Origin: Guillardia theta CCMP2712
Taxonomy: Eukaryota; Cryptophyceae; Pyrenomonadales; Geminigeraceae
Assembly: GCF_000315625.1 (NCBI RefSeq)
Contig: NW_005434648.1
Location: 475,869 to 539,868 of the forward strand
DNA length: 64,000 nucleotides
Direction: 5' to 3'
The translations under genes were made by a program, and so were the position numbers. Positions 38,463 through 52,029 of the stretch are shown in pieces (position 1 is the stretch's first letter; the number at the start of each line of letters is the position of its first letter). The notes under the pieces are model-generated. The model saw nothing but the letters and a program-made list of their open reading frames with translations. It ran no database searches and was not told where the DNA came from.

Positions 38463-41400
38463 TCACACCCGCAGTATGCGAGTCGGTCCTTGTCGGAAGA
38501 TTTCCCCATCCTGGCGGGAAGCGAGTCAGAGAGCGAGAGATCTCCTCCTCGCTTACCTCCTCGAGCGACAGCAGCAGGTCAGCTACTCTCTCCACCTCCC
38601 CCCTCCCAACGCCGAAGTGATCGTAAATGGTCGACAGCTCCACTCCGTCCTTCCTGCTGTGGGCGTCAGAGGTTGTCAACTATAGGGAACCTCCATACCT
38701 GCTTGAGATCAACTCGTACAGACTCTCTCTACTAAGAGTCTTCAACTGACTCGTACCCTGCTCTCTCGTCGGGACGGTTCCGCTCATGGCGAGCTCCAGG
38801 ATCGCCATCTCCTCAGCCGAGATCTCCTCCACCTTGAAGACGTCAAGCCGCGCACGTGAAGCCTCTCCTTCACTGTACCTCCACTTCCTGACTCGCAGAG
38901 ACGGGAGGAGGGCTTCCTTCCAGGTCGTAGACGAAGTTGGGGGCAGAGAGGGAGGAGAGTCCGTCGCTCTTGCAGGGGGAGGTCCAGGAAAGTTCGGACG
39001 GCGACGTTTTGCACTCCACGATCCCTCCCTCTGACTTGCTTGGGGTGCCTCCCCCGAGACCCATCAGACGCTCTGAGTATACGTTGGCCTGTTGCCACAG
39101 GCGGATCCAGTCCACTTCCCTCATCTCCTGCCCGTCGTAGAAGGATGCGGCGCAAGCAATCTGCCCGACGACCTTATCTTTTGGCTCGCGCCTCAAGCTG
39201 CTGATCTCATCGATCTTGCATGACAAGTCTCAGACGAACACAAGAGATTGCTAAACCTCACCGTCATCCCCTTCGAGAACAGATCGAACACGTTCTGCTC
39301 TGCAAACTCGACGCACATTGACTAGGAAATACTTTCATCAGGGTAAGGAAGGCAATGAAGAGCAGAACCTGAAGGACAGTGTCGAAGACGGAGTTGTCAG
39401 CATTCTCACCCTCCAAGTGAAATTTCGTCGCCGCCCACAGGCACACCAGTCCCCACGTTCCCCTGCAGCAGAGATTGAGATGTGGAGGGTCAAGGCTCTC
39501 CCAGCAAACTCACTTCTCTCTCAGGTGGATGTGAAAAGATTCGAAAACTTCCTGAGTCTTTCCGAATCGAGTCTGAGACTTGAAGAAATTGCAGCGGGAC
39601 AGCTTCTCGATCTCCTCTAGGATGGACTCGCTACCTTGACCCCGCGGCTGCGATGATGAGCCGTTTGACAGATGATAGCAGGACTCTTGGTTCCTCACTG
39701 GAGTCTGATTGCTGCTCAAGTCCATGACAGATACTCTCGGGGAGTTATTTACATCAGAAGGATTCTGTACATACGATTTCGGTGTTGGCTTTTTACAAGT
39801 GAGGATTGGAGAGAGTTGGCGTTGCTTACTCGCAGTGAGGATAGGAGAAGTTTCACGGTGGTTAATTGCTGTCAGGATCGGTGAACCCATACTTGTCCTG
39901 GCTGGAATGCTGCGAACTGACGAAGGCGAAAATTCTGCACTGTGAGAAATTCTTGGATGTGGTGGAGACGGTTGTCGCAAGGGAGGGTACGAGTTTAAAC
40001 TAGAGAACTCTCGCTCTCCGGGAGTTTCTACTGAAGCATGTCAGATCGAGTATTACTTTCAGCACGTGGATCATAAATGAATATCTTACCTCGGCTCCTT
40101 CCTTTGATTGAAGTGTGCTCATTCCTTGGTTGTTTGCATGTGACCCATCCATCCAGCTCCAGTGTTACAAAGGGCAAACCACAGTAATACTCGATGTCCT
40201 TGAGAAACCTTGTACCATACTTCTCTAGGAAATTTTGTGAAACTCCTTCAACTTCAGCAAGAGAGTCCAAGTCGGCTGGCCTGTGAATCACCAGCTCAAA
40301 CAACAAAGGGTCGGGACAAACTGTAGATGCCGGCAGATGCTGGGCAGAAGCTATCTCTTCACGAGTCTTTCGAAGCAAGACTAGCAGCTGTTCCTCTTCG
40401 TGGTTCAGCCGTCGCCTTCCCTTCCGATCCAACTTAAGGTCATTCAAATCCAACAAACTCCCAGCCCTCTGCGCGATATCTTTCTTACGATTGCCTATCC
40501 ACTTTTCCTTGTCTTCCAACTCTTGCATCCCTTTCGAAAGTGTGATAGGAAGGGGCAAGTTTTCATGCGAGTGCAGCCATTCGTAGCCCTTAGCAGAGAT
40601 TTTTACGATCTTGAAGGTTTGCTGTCGTCCATTTGCAACCCCGACCCTTGCATGCTCTTCCAAGAGAGGTTGATCAAGGGAAAGTAGCTGCTGTCCCAGT
40701 TGCTTCCACCAGTCTGCAGACTTGTTCTTTCCTTTTCCAAACCCACTTGTTTTCTTGCACCATTCAGGAACGGCTGCCCCCCTCAAGAAGTTAACATATT
40801 TGGCGATCCCAAAAGCATTCTTGCAGTCCAAAACAGCTCCGAGGAACTGACGCACTTCAGCGCTCATATCCCGAACTTGAGTTTGGCCATTTTCTTTCCT
40901 CAGGCAGTTGTCGCACTGCCCGCAAGACGAAGCATTTCCTGAGAGCTTCTCCCCAAAGTGCTTCAGCAAGGCGATCCTTCGACAGGAAGTGAGGTAGCAG
41001 TACTGCCTCATCTGCGATATGCCTTGATGGAGCGCGTCACGAGCGATCTCAGAGATCAATTCTCCGCTGCTTCCGCTCTTTTCATAGAAGGATGCCAGCA
41101 TAAAGTCTTGGCCGCTGTACAGCAACGTACACCTGGATGGCTCGCCGTCTCGCCCTGCCCTCCCGCTCTGTTGATAATAGCTCTCAATCGTCTTTGGAGC
41201 TCCCCAATGAATAACATGTCGGATATCTGGCTTGTCTATTCCCATGCCGAAGGCAGTCGTTGCTACCACCACATGTAGTTTGTCTTTCAGGAAGAGATCG
41301 TGAATCTTTGTTCTCTTGCTATCTGTCATGCCAGCATGGTAGAAAGCCACAGAATCTTGTGCAATCCCCAAAGAAACCAACTTGTCTGCGACTTTCTCCG

Positions 41401-42214
41401 CATCCTTCTGAGTCAGCGCATACACGATGGCAGGAACAGGATTGCCCTGCTTGCTTCCATCGATTATTTCCCGAAATACCGAGATTGCCTCCTGCGAATT
41501 TCTTTCATATGCGGAGTAGAACAAGTTGAGTCGGTCAAAGGTCGTTACGACCCGAACCAGACCAGAGGGCTGATCTGACCGGAAGGAGCCCAGGGAAAGG
41601 TTGCGAATGATCTCATCTTGTACCCTTGGGGTAGCCGTCGCCGTCAAGGCCATCACCGGCACATCGGGGACCTCTTCTCTCAACTCATATAGCCTCTGAT
41701 ACTCCGGTCGGAAGTCATGCCCCCACTCACTCACACAATGAGCCTCATCGATCGCAATCAGCTCAATCCCAACCCTGGCATGCAGGTCTTTCCACCGCGA
41801 CTTCCATCTGCCCAATGCACTCTCGGGTGTGACATAAAACAAGCGGACGCCATGGCTGAAAACACTGTATTCTGAATCAGGTTCGTTGGTTGAGGTTGCA
41901 GAGATGTTCCTGGCTTTCAAGGATGAAACCTGGTCGTGCATCAAGCTGATCAAGGGGCTGATAACTATCACAATGCCTCTCTTCACGAGTGCGGGTATCT
42001 GATAACAAAGTGACTTGCCCGACCCAGTTGCCATGACAACCAGCGAATCTTGTCCTGCAATCGCAGCCCTGATGGCTTCTTCCTGGCCATTTCGGAAGTT
42101 GCTGTATCCGAAGCATCTTTTCAGTACTAATCGTGCTTCTTTCAGGGGGTCTACTTCGTCCTTCAAGGGATCATCTCTGCTCGTTCTCTGGTGTATCCGA
42201 TTGCTGGCTGGCAT
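38463..42214 (-). CDS. RecQ-family DNA helicase with long C-terminal extension
   Basis: Exon 42214-40066 has the helicase core: FRNGQEEAI, ATGSGKSLCYQ (Walker A), DEAH (IAIDEAHCVSEWGHDF), LTATAT, TAFGMGIDKPD and QQSGRAGRDG. Next come the RQC zinc site (YCYLTSCRR ... CGQCDNC), an RQC winged helix, and an HRDC-like domain (ASTVCPDPLLFELVIHRP). A 35-nt intron and seven further exons (40030-39514, 39462-39369, 39321-39262, 39214-38879, 38832-38699, 38656-38557, 38510-38463) keep the frame to a stop, for 3438 nt (1145 aa). The extension has a Ser/Pro region with repeated SPILTA units, an unrecognised middle, and a C-terminal winged-helix-like segment (GVELSTIYDHFGVGRGEVE). If the first intron is not real, the protein stops at 728 aa (40028). 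No WRN-type exonuclease is seen. It probably unwinds recombination and replication intermediates. Confidence 0.8.
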
Positions 42215-44663
<2,449 letters not shown>

Positions 44664-45262
44664 ATCAGACGAGATCGTCTCAGCCACTGATGAACCTGCC
44701 AACTAAGTTGATAGAGCAGTAGCTTACGGCTCATAGTCTCTATTTCCCTTTTAAGTAGCAAGTGTCTTGTAAAGAGATACGGTTCACTGCAAGTTTGATT
44801 CTTATATCTTAATACCTTATCTCATATCGAAACTCACCCATGGATCAATCTCTTGTCTCTTTCCTGCACACCTTTCCAGCACCGATGGGATAGTTCACCC
44901 TGATCTCACTCTGAGACATATCTCCAGCAACTAGAGATGAAATAGATTCTGTTCGAGACGAGTCACTACAGCAGTAGGACTATCAATGATTCTCTAAGTG
45001 ACGTGTTCGTGCTATGAAGCTCAACAATTGATACAGTTTAGCAAAAATATCAACAACTCGTCCCGAGATTATGTTCAGATTGTTGAAGTCCAGGCCGAGC
45101 AAGCAGTTTATCTTGTGCTAAGACTCTGAAGATTCAAAATCTTTACATTTTTCTCAGCCTACATCCTTGAAATCTTTCCTCTGCACTCTCATGGTGTATG
45201 GTGCCGTCATCGGTACAAGGATGGTTCATATCGTACAAGGAGTAGTCAAGCTCTGCCTCAAC
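44664..45262. other. Convergent spacer / 3' UTRs
   Basis: 600 bp between the THI4 and glycosyltransferase stop codons, AT-richer than the coding regions, with no ORF of note. I see only 3' UTR-like sequence. Confidence 0.5.
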
Positions 45263-47224
45263 TCAGAAGCTTCGTTTAAGCTGCAGACAAGGACCCCAGC
45301 AGTACCTGAGCACGTGACAGCTGCCAAGGCTTGGATCGTGCTGGAGTGATTTGAAAGTGAAGAGCTTCCAGCCTAAATACCTCAGGTTGACCAGAAGCTC
45401 GTCGTCTGCAGAGACTGAACATCTAATCATCGTGATCATCAAGTCAGACCTTGTCGATCGTAGCTTGATCCAGTCCTCCATAGCATGTTTGGGATCGGGC
45501 TTGCTATCCGTTATGATAAACAGGTGACTCGTGTTTGTAAAGCCGTCTGACTGAGATCCAAACCTCTGGTTGCTACCCGACAGATCCTCGGGGTCGAAGA
45601 TGATGGGATCAACAGAACGATTACACAAACATGTGCACAAACTCTCCGCTTTCCGTGTACGCTCTCCCCCTTCCATGCTGATGATGCAGGCAGGATCGGT
45701 GAAATGCCTTCGAGGCAGAGAATCGAACATGACATCTGAGAAACTCGAGCACTTGTGAGGAATCTTTCGTTTGTAGAGAGCAATCTTCTCCTCTCGATCT
45801 CTTTGCAAGAACAGCGAGACATTCTTCACCAGACGTCCCAAGACCTCCGGGTGCCGAGCGAACTCCATCAGCCCCCGATACGACGATGCGTTTCCAGCAA
45901 GCCCCTGAAAGCGGCGGAGGATCCTGTCTTGCAAGTGCTCTTCCAAACCTCCAACCTTGAGCTGCCCCCGGCAGTCGATGCACCTGCTGTCCTCGCAGGC
46001 CCCAACTTGCGGCTCTGGTCTCCCCGGGGCTCGACAGCAACATGGCACCCACTCGTCCCACAGCAGCAGCTTCAGACGAAGTCGGTTCACCGGCCTCGCC
46101 CAGCCATAGTGCACCATGACCGGAGCGTCCGAGACGAAGAAACTGAGTTTGGCTCTGCTCTCGTAGTAGAAGTTCTCGGCCCTGAGACCTTTAGACTCGT
46201 CCAGCCATCGACCTTTGGCATGGATGGTATTCTCTACTTTGAACACCCTGTCATGCCCGAAGGAAAGATGGCCCAGCCGACGGAACAGCATGCGCCCCTG
46301 CCCCTTGTCCTCGTCCCCTGCACTGAAGGACGAGAGCCATGGTAGAGTCTCCGACACTTGCGATTGAACAAGCTCGTACTGATGCACCCACAGCATGTAG
46401 ACGTCAGGAGGAGTCGCGGTCTTGAGCGCGCTGACCAGAGCCGACGCTCCTTGGTCGTAAAACACATCATCGGCATCGACCTTCAACACGTAGTCACAGC
46501 GATGTTTCCTCAGGATCTGCAGAGCAGCGTTCCTGGCTGCAGACACGTCTGTTCCGATGCTCTGCTTGAGGAAAACCAGCTTGCCCGAGGAAATCTCCTC
46601 CTTGAAGAAAGATTCCACGACATGCACAGTCGAATCTTCGGACCCCGTGTCAATCAGAATGTAGAGGTCGACATGCGGGAGCAATGCGGCTACCACAAAC
46701 GTGATCGCGTATTCTTCATTTCTACACAGCGTTACAACTCCAACCTTGACCCCTGTGTTGTAGCGTGCCTGATCCATCCTCTTGAAATGGCAAAGATGAG
46801 CGATCGCATGATAGCTTATCATGTTCATTGTTGTGTTGCTATATTTGATCAGCCGCGTCTTGAGCGTTCTCATCAGGTTCCTCGCCTCCTGCTGTTCAAT
46901 GTGGCTTGCCATCGCTCTTTGCAAATCGTCTGCGTTGATCGGCATGTCTGGAAGTTCCTGGGAGTCTACTCCTCGAGCAGGTTCGAGCACAAACAGGCGA
47001 GACAGGTTCTGGCAGAGCATGTCGGGAGCCCTCGACATCCTGAGCTGGGTAACATCGCGAGGAAGACGATCGACCGAGGAGATATGAAACAAGACCAGCT
47101 GATTGATCAGACCGAAAATGATGATGAGGAAGAAGAAAAGCCGAAACTTTCCGGCAGGAAACCGCATGGAACTCTTCTCTCCTTGCCTGGTCCCTTCCTC
47201 TTCTACTGCCTCCTCCTCTGCCAT
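45263..47224 (-). CDS. Type II membrane glycosyltransferase, GT2-like
   Basis: Intronless, 653 aa from the ATG at 47224. After a short acidic cytosolic tail comes a single signal-anchor helix (LFFFLIIIFGLINQLVLF), typical of Golgi glycosyltransferases. The catalytic domain begins near residue 160 with VGVVTLCRNEEYAITF, then YILIDTGSEDSTVHVVESFF, DVSAARNAAL and VLKVDADDVFYDQG. The last holds the D-x-D metal/nucleotide-sugar site. The layout is that of GT-A fold family 2-type transferases. A Cys-rich patch (WVPCCCRAPG; CEDSRCIDCRG) lies near residue 400. The C-terminal 150 residues are unassigned. The acceptor substrate is unknown. It is divergent from the gene at 47.5 kb, sharing a GC-rich promoter spacer. 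Confidence 0.82.
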   Translation of the reverse strand: MAEEEAVEEEGTRQGEKSSMRFPAGKFRLFFFLIIIFGLINQLVLFHISSVDRLPRDVTQLRMSRAPDMLCQNLSRLFVLEPARGVDSQELPDMPINADDLQRAMASHIEQQEARNLMRTLKTRLIKYSNTTMNMISYHAIAHLCHFKRMDQARYNTGVKVGVVTLCRNEEYAITFVVAALLPHVDLYILIDTGSEDSTVHVVESFFKEEISSGKLVFLKQSIGTDVSAARNAALQILRKHRCDYVLKVDADDVFYDQGASALVSALKTATPPDVYMLWVHQYELVQSQVSETLPWLSSFSAGDEDKGQGRMLFRRLGHLSFGHDRVFKVENTIHAKGRWLDESKGLRAENFYYESRAKLSFFVSDAPVMVHYGWARPVNRLRLKLLLWDEWVPCCCRAPGRPEPQVGACEDSRCIDCRGQLKVGGLEEHLQDRILRRFQGLAGNASSYRGLMEFARHPEVLGRLVKNVSLFLQRDREEKIALYKRKIPHKCSSFSDVMFDSLPRRHFTDPACIISMEGGERTRKAESLCTCLCNRSVDPIIFDPEDLSGSNQRFGSQSDGFTNTSHLFIITDSKPDPKHAMEDWIKLRSTRSDLMITMIRCSVSADDELLVNLRYLGWKLFTFKSLQHDPSLGSCHVLRYCWGPCLQLKRSF

Positions 47225-47534
47225 CCCCTTGATCCTCCCCTCCACCTTCGCTCCTCGATGACGCTCGACGCCATCGCTGATAGATCTCAGTAAACCCGAG
47301 CATAAACTTGCAATAAACAGAAAAACAACAATAAATTCTAGTACGGCCCGATCCGGCCCCAGCCTGACTCAGTCACGGCCCGCGGCACACGGCCGGGTAA
47401 GACTCCCGGACTTGACTCAGTACTAGGACTGTCACGGCTGCAATTCGCCTCAACGGTTGCCACACTGCAAGCAGGCAGACAGGTCCCATGATGGCGGGAC
47501 GTCTGAGCTGATTGTTGCCCCCGGGCGAGCGAGA
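47225..47534. promoter_or_regulatory. Short bidirectional promoter spacer
   Basis: 310 bp between two start codons reading outward. It contains CGGCCCGATCCGGCCCC, the palindrome TGACTCAGTCA (about 47364), a second TGACTCAGTA (about 47416), and CGGCCCGCGG. The promoter role follows from the head-to-head arrangement. Confidence 0.6.
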
Positions 47535-48256
47535 ATGGCAGGAGAAGCTCATGAGAAGGCTGAGCGAGTTCGTCGAAAGACCCACCTTCCTCGTGACTCG
47601 CCAGGTGAGGAGAAGCTGGTGAAGGAAGTTTTCTTGACGCTGTTGCCAGGTTTTATCAGGACCCAATGGTTGGAAAACTTCTACGAGACTCTCTACGCCA
47701 GCAACGAGCCTGGTTTCTACATCCCTTACACCGTCGTGTTCCAGTACCGTAGGATCTATGCAGCTTACTTCTCAGACAGCGACGGTGCTGCTGCTTCATC
47801 CTCAAAGCTTGTTATGTCCGTCCACCTGAGAGTGCTCGTAGGTTGCGTGCAGAAGGTTGACAAGATCGCAGACCTCGGGCCAGAGCAAGTCCTCGAAGGT
47901 CTCAAGGTTAGGATGCTTGTGATGACTGTAGGATTCGAGGATGAAGAGTTGTTGCCAGGACATGCGACATGGAGATCTTGGTGTGAAGCGATCTGACATA
48001 GTCTACTCGATCCCTTGCCGAGCATATTACATCTACTCCAAGAGAAGTGAAGAGGGCTTTGCGGGAGAGGTGACATTCTTTGTATGTTATCCCGTCCAGT
48101 GACTTGGTGAAATCAGGGCAAAACCAACTTGTCCATAGAATACTTCGATGACTCCGCTGTCACACACTTCCTCACCTATAGGGGCAAGGAGAACAATGGA
48201 ATACTTCAGCAAGTTCAGGTGTTGATGGCATAATGTTGATAATCATGATAAGGGAG

Positions 48257-48302
<46 letters not shown>

Positions 48303-50293
48303 ATGTTCGCTCTGACGTATAGATGAAATGGGGAGTTTGCGTGCCGACGACAATGTTCTTGACATCATGCCAGGAGCTCACCACGCCTAACGTGTCTACG
48401 ATCCGAGCGTACTGGACTCCCCACTACTGTCAATTGGAGGTACATCAGAAGCCTTTTGACAGCCAAGAAGTTCTGAAAGGAAGGCCGCAGTCTCGAATCA
48501 ACGTGAACAGAGCAGACGCTAGCAACGTTCCCTTGTTTGAACGCGCCGTGACGTTTGAGGGAGAGCTTCACCATTCCTCCAGCTTTCCCATGAGCTCTCG
48601 GTCCTCATGATGGCTCTTGTTTCTCTTTTGACGGTCCCGCAGCGTTGAAAGTCGAGTGCGAGATCTCCTTGATCGAATAGTCTCCAGTGTGCGCAGATGT
48701 CTGCCTAACAACCTGGCGATCAATCTGATGATCCTCAACTTTCGAATCGGTCAGAGCTTGTGTAGCTTCATGCTATCCTCATCACACTTGTGCTCCTGCC
48801 AGGCCCCAACGGAAAAGTTTTCTTTCTGTACTGCAACTCCCTCAAGCTACAGTACAGCGATCATCACGCTACCAGCGACTTGCGCGACATGGACAACATC
48901 CGGCCGCCTTCACCCAAGTACGTCGACAACGATTTCCCTCCTCCAGGACTTCGCGGGTCGAAGAAGCGCTTTGGTAGCGTCGCCCCTTGCTGGCTCTCAG
49001 TGACTTTGAGGCTCAGGGCGTGTGTGTCCGAGCACCAACAACCGTTTAGGCCCGTACGATGACTTCAAAGTGAAGGTTCAAGATATCTTCATCCACTTCC
49101 TATGGCATGGTCCGCGAGAGGCAAGCTAGCAGATCGAAGCTTGAACCCTCAGTAACAAGACTCCACAGGCTTGGAAAAAATTGGGGAGAGACGTTCCTGA
49201 CATTCCCTTGGAGAACGGAAGTGATCCGGGTTGCCTCCCCTCCCTCCTTTCCTCCAGTCTTGAAGTCACCAGAGGCGTTTGCAGGAGTGGATGGAACAAT
49301 TCTCAGATTCTTCCTGACGATGGATCTGCGTCCTGTTCCCTTCGGACGACCTTTCCTGTGGAGCGCGGAGTTTGACAAAACTTCTGCGAAAGAAGAGAAT
49401 CCTCGATATGTGATCCCCTCTTCCCCGTTCATGTTGCGACAGCTTGACTTGAGTTGGTTCTTCAGTGGTCTACTGCAACGAAAGAGAAACACAAAGAGAT
49501 TGAGTCCTACATAGAGAACAAACTTCTTGAAAACCCAAAGCTCAAGGCTGCCTATCGTTACTGGGAAGCTACGATGGTCTGGTTGATCTCACAGGAAGTT
49601 GATTTCGTGTCACAAGAAAACTTCCAGCAGGTAATCTCGGACTTTTGTTCTTCGGACCAGCTTTGATAATCTGCGATCAGGAGAGGATTCGACCATCGTT
49701 CTTGAACCATGACATTCATGCCAGCACGGCAGCAATGTTGGCCTACAACAGCACGAGAGAAGAGATCCTTGACGGGGAGAGGAAACAACTTCTCAGACCC
49801 ATCCAGTGGGAATTTGGTGAGACTGTCTCGCAAAGAAGCATTCAAGTTTCTCACTTGTACTCGCAGCTGAGATTAGAAAGGCAGCAGTGATCAAAGATGA
49901 CATCAAGCCTGTCGACAAGAGCAAGGTATCTGACTAACCTCTTCTTCTTACTTAACACGTTGGCGGTAGAAGAAGAGCAGCAGCAAGATGTTCCTCCGAC
50001 TGCCGGAGTCTCCGGGCCCACACGAGCACCACGATGACCATCGTCCTGCTGCTGCCAAGACTGCTAGGGATGGCGTCGGTCGATTGCAGACGCAGAGGTC
50101 GCAGACGTCAGCAGCTCAGTCGACCTTGACCCCGAGGTCGTTCGTGTCCTCTAGGATGACTCGGAACTTCCTCCGTTCGGCGAGGAGAGCGATTTCTTCC
50201 AATGGCGCTGCAAGCAATCAGCTCCCATCGGTTGTGGTCGACAACAAGCTATTAGCTCAGTTGATTGAGCAGACTTCACAGCTGCACACCTAG
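47535..50293 (+). CDS. Unrecognised multi-exon protein
   Basis: About 13 exons read from MAGEAHEKAERVRRK to DNKLLAQLIEQTSQLHT (TAG at 50291). Clear coding segments: WLENFYETLYASNEPGFY; PCRAYYIYSKRSEEGF; NLSIEYFDDSAVTHFLTYRG; KWGVCVPTTMFLTSCQEL; IRAYWTPHYCQLEVHQKP; LMILNFRIGPNGKVFFLYC; PYDDFKVKVQDIFIHFLWHG; ENPKLKAAYRYWEATMVWLI; LNHDIHASTAAMLAYN. The C-terminus is basic and Ser/Arg-rich. I do not recognise the family. The LNFRIGPNGKVFFLYC strand pattern suggests a conserved beta domain. One intron (about 49123-49168) appears to use a GC donor. A (CTG)n tract at 48256-48302 is intronic. It is convergent with FabD, with 70 bp between the stops. Confidence 0.68.
48256..48302. repeat. (CTG)n microsatellite in an intron
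   Basis: About 15 copies inside an intron of the unrecognised 47.5-50.3 kb gene, just before the exon starting MKWGVCVPTT. Confidence 0.92.
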
Positions 50294-50363
50294 CAACCCT
50301 TTCTTGTACCATACAGAGCAGGTTGAGCGACGTTTGTTTACTGATGTGACATATCCGTTAAAT

Positions 50364-51482
50364 TTAGGCTTCAACATTAATCATGTTCGCATTCTTGTTG
50401 ATGCGTTTGACGATCCCCGCGACCACCTTACCAGGACCAAGCTCGTAGCCTTGTTCGAACCCACGATCCATCATAGCAGCGATGGTGTTCTCCCAGAGAA
50501 CAGGAGAGGTGACCTGCCTGGTCAGGATGTTCTTGATCGTAGTCGGGCAAGAGTGAGGCATGGCATCGACGTTGGAGATGACGGGGATTCTGGGCTTCTT
50601 GATCTCGACAGTAGCCAGAACATCAGAAAGCTTGGAGACTGCTGGCATCATGAAGTCTGTGTGGAAGGCTCCAGCCACAGCGAGAGGAACTGTCATGCGG
50701 GCCTTGAACTCTGGCTTTGCGATCTCTGACACCTTGGCGCATGCAGACTTGGCTCCGGAAACGGCATAGTTGCCCGAGCAGAGGTAGTTAGCGATCTGGA
50801 TCTTCTCCCCTGACAGCTCCGAAGCCTTCTCGCAGAGCTTCTTCACTGTGTCGCTATCAAGTCCAATGACGCTGACCATTCCGCTCTCTGAAGCCTCTGA
50901 GGCAGCCTGCATGGCCTCTCCGCGAACCTTCACGATCTTGAGACCATCCTCAAAGCTAAGTGCACCAGCGAAGGAGAGCGCTGTGTACTCACCCAAGCTA
51001 AGACCAGCAGCCACAGTGGCACGATCAATAGCCTCCTGTCCTGCTTCCATTCTCAACTTCTCGACAGCAGCAAGAGAAGCCACGTAGATGGCAGGCTGGC
51101 TGATCACAGTCGAGTCCAACTTCTCCTTGGGACCCTCAAGGCACAACTTGAGGAGGTCGTATCCCAGGACATCGCTGGCTTGCTCGAACATCTCCTTCGC
51201 CTTGGGAACATCCTTGACAAGATCTCCCGCCATACCTAGGTACTGAGCACCCTGACCAGGGAACAAGAAGGCAGTTGTCGCCTTCCAATCGCTAAATTCG
51301 GTGTCGCTCTGCTTGCTTTCCGACTGGGCAGCTGTCATCTTAGTCCTGAGAGCATGGGAGGTGAAGGAGAGGGATCTCCTTGCGACAGCAGAGTGGATGC
51401 TTGCTGGAGTAGCCAGGAAGGCCTCTGCAATGTTTGCTGACGCCACAAGCGCCGCCGCCATCGGAAGCACGCGCATCATCAT
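50364..51482 (-). CDS. FABD: Plastid malonyl-CoA:ACP transacylase (FabD)
   Basis: Intronless, 372 aa. The leader is a signal peptide (VLPMAAALVASANIAEA) followed by Phe and a basic Ser/Thr/Ala transit stretch to about residue 50, a bipartite plastid leader. The mature enzyme has FPGQGAQYLGMAGDL, the nucleophile elbow GLSLGEYTAL with catalytic Ser, YLCSGNYAVSGAKS and AGAFHTDFMMPA with catalytic His, and a C-terminal ELGPGKVVAGIVKRI. It transfers malonyl from CoA to acyl carrier protein and so feeds plastid type II fatty-acid synthesis. The length is normal for FabD plus leader. Confidence 0.95.
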   Translation of the reverse strand: MMMRVLPMAAALVASANIAEAFLATPASIHSAVARRSLSFTSHALRTKMTAAQSESKQSDTEFSDWKATTAFLFPGQGAQYLGMAGDLVKDVPKAKEMFEQASDVLGYDLLKLCLEGPKEKLDSTVISQPAIYVASLAAVEKLRMEAGQEAIDRATVAAGLSLGEYTALSFAGALSFEDGLKIVKVRGEAMQAASEASESGMVSVIGLDSDTVKKLCEKASELSGEKIQIANYLCSGNYAVSGAKSACAKVSEIAKPEFKARMTVPLAVAGAFHTDFMMPAVSKLSDVLATVEIKKPRIPVISNVDAMPHSCPTTIKNILTRQVTSPVLWENTIAAMMDRGFEQGYELGPGKVVAGIVKRINKNANMINVEA

Positions 51483-52029
51483 TGATCGGCCACCACCCTT
51501 CCACCCTACCCCATAAATCTAGAGTACCCCTGATCCTTTACCCCACTTTTAACACGACAAAATACCCCTCCTTACCTTGTTTTCTAACCCACCCCCTGTG
51601 AGGTGAGCTCTTACATGTCCCAACGATTGCCGGGGGGGTCGTTAATGGCAGAAAGGGCTGGGTGATACTTTAAGATGTAGAGGGTGATCGACATAGGGTG
51701 GGGTAGTGCAAATGACTGAAAAAGGTGGGTACCTGTCAGTAGTGAAGAGGGTAGTAGCACCCCATCACAATGGACTCCAGCGGAGTCGGGGGTTTGGATT
51801 TCTATTGTTTGGAGGGGGTATTTACAGGTATTAGACTTGGGGGTAGGGTACTTGAAAAGCCTCGGAATGGCCCGGCGGGGCCCGTCACGCCGCGACTCGG
51901 CGAGGCTCCCGGAACGCCGTGCGGGCCCGGCCGAGCAACTCCTCAGTTCAAATTCAATGGCCGGGCCGGACGGGCCGAACCGTTTCAAAGACTCATGTTT
52001 CCCAAGTTTCACTGACAGTGCCTGGGAAG
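51483..52029. promoter_or_regulatory. FabD upstream region
   Basis: 51490-51840 is full of TACCCC / GGGGTA words with AT-rich gaps. 51860-51980 is a GC-rich island (GGCCCGGCGGGGCCC; GGGCCCGGCCG; GGCCGGGCCGGACGGGCC) adjoining the 3' end of the next gene. No gene is seen. Confidence 0.45.

Noticed and set aside
46358-47293. 311-codon plus-strand ORF
   Set aside because: Antisense to the intronless glycosyltransferase, whose motifs and membrane anchor are convincing.
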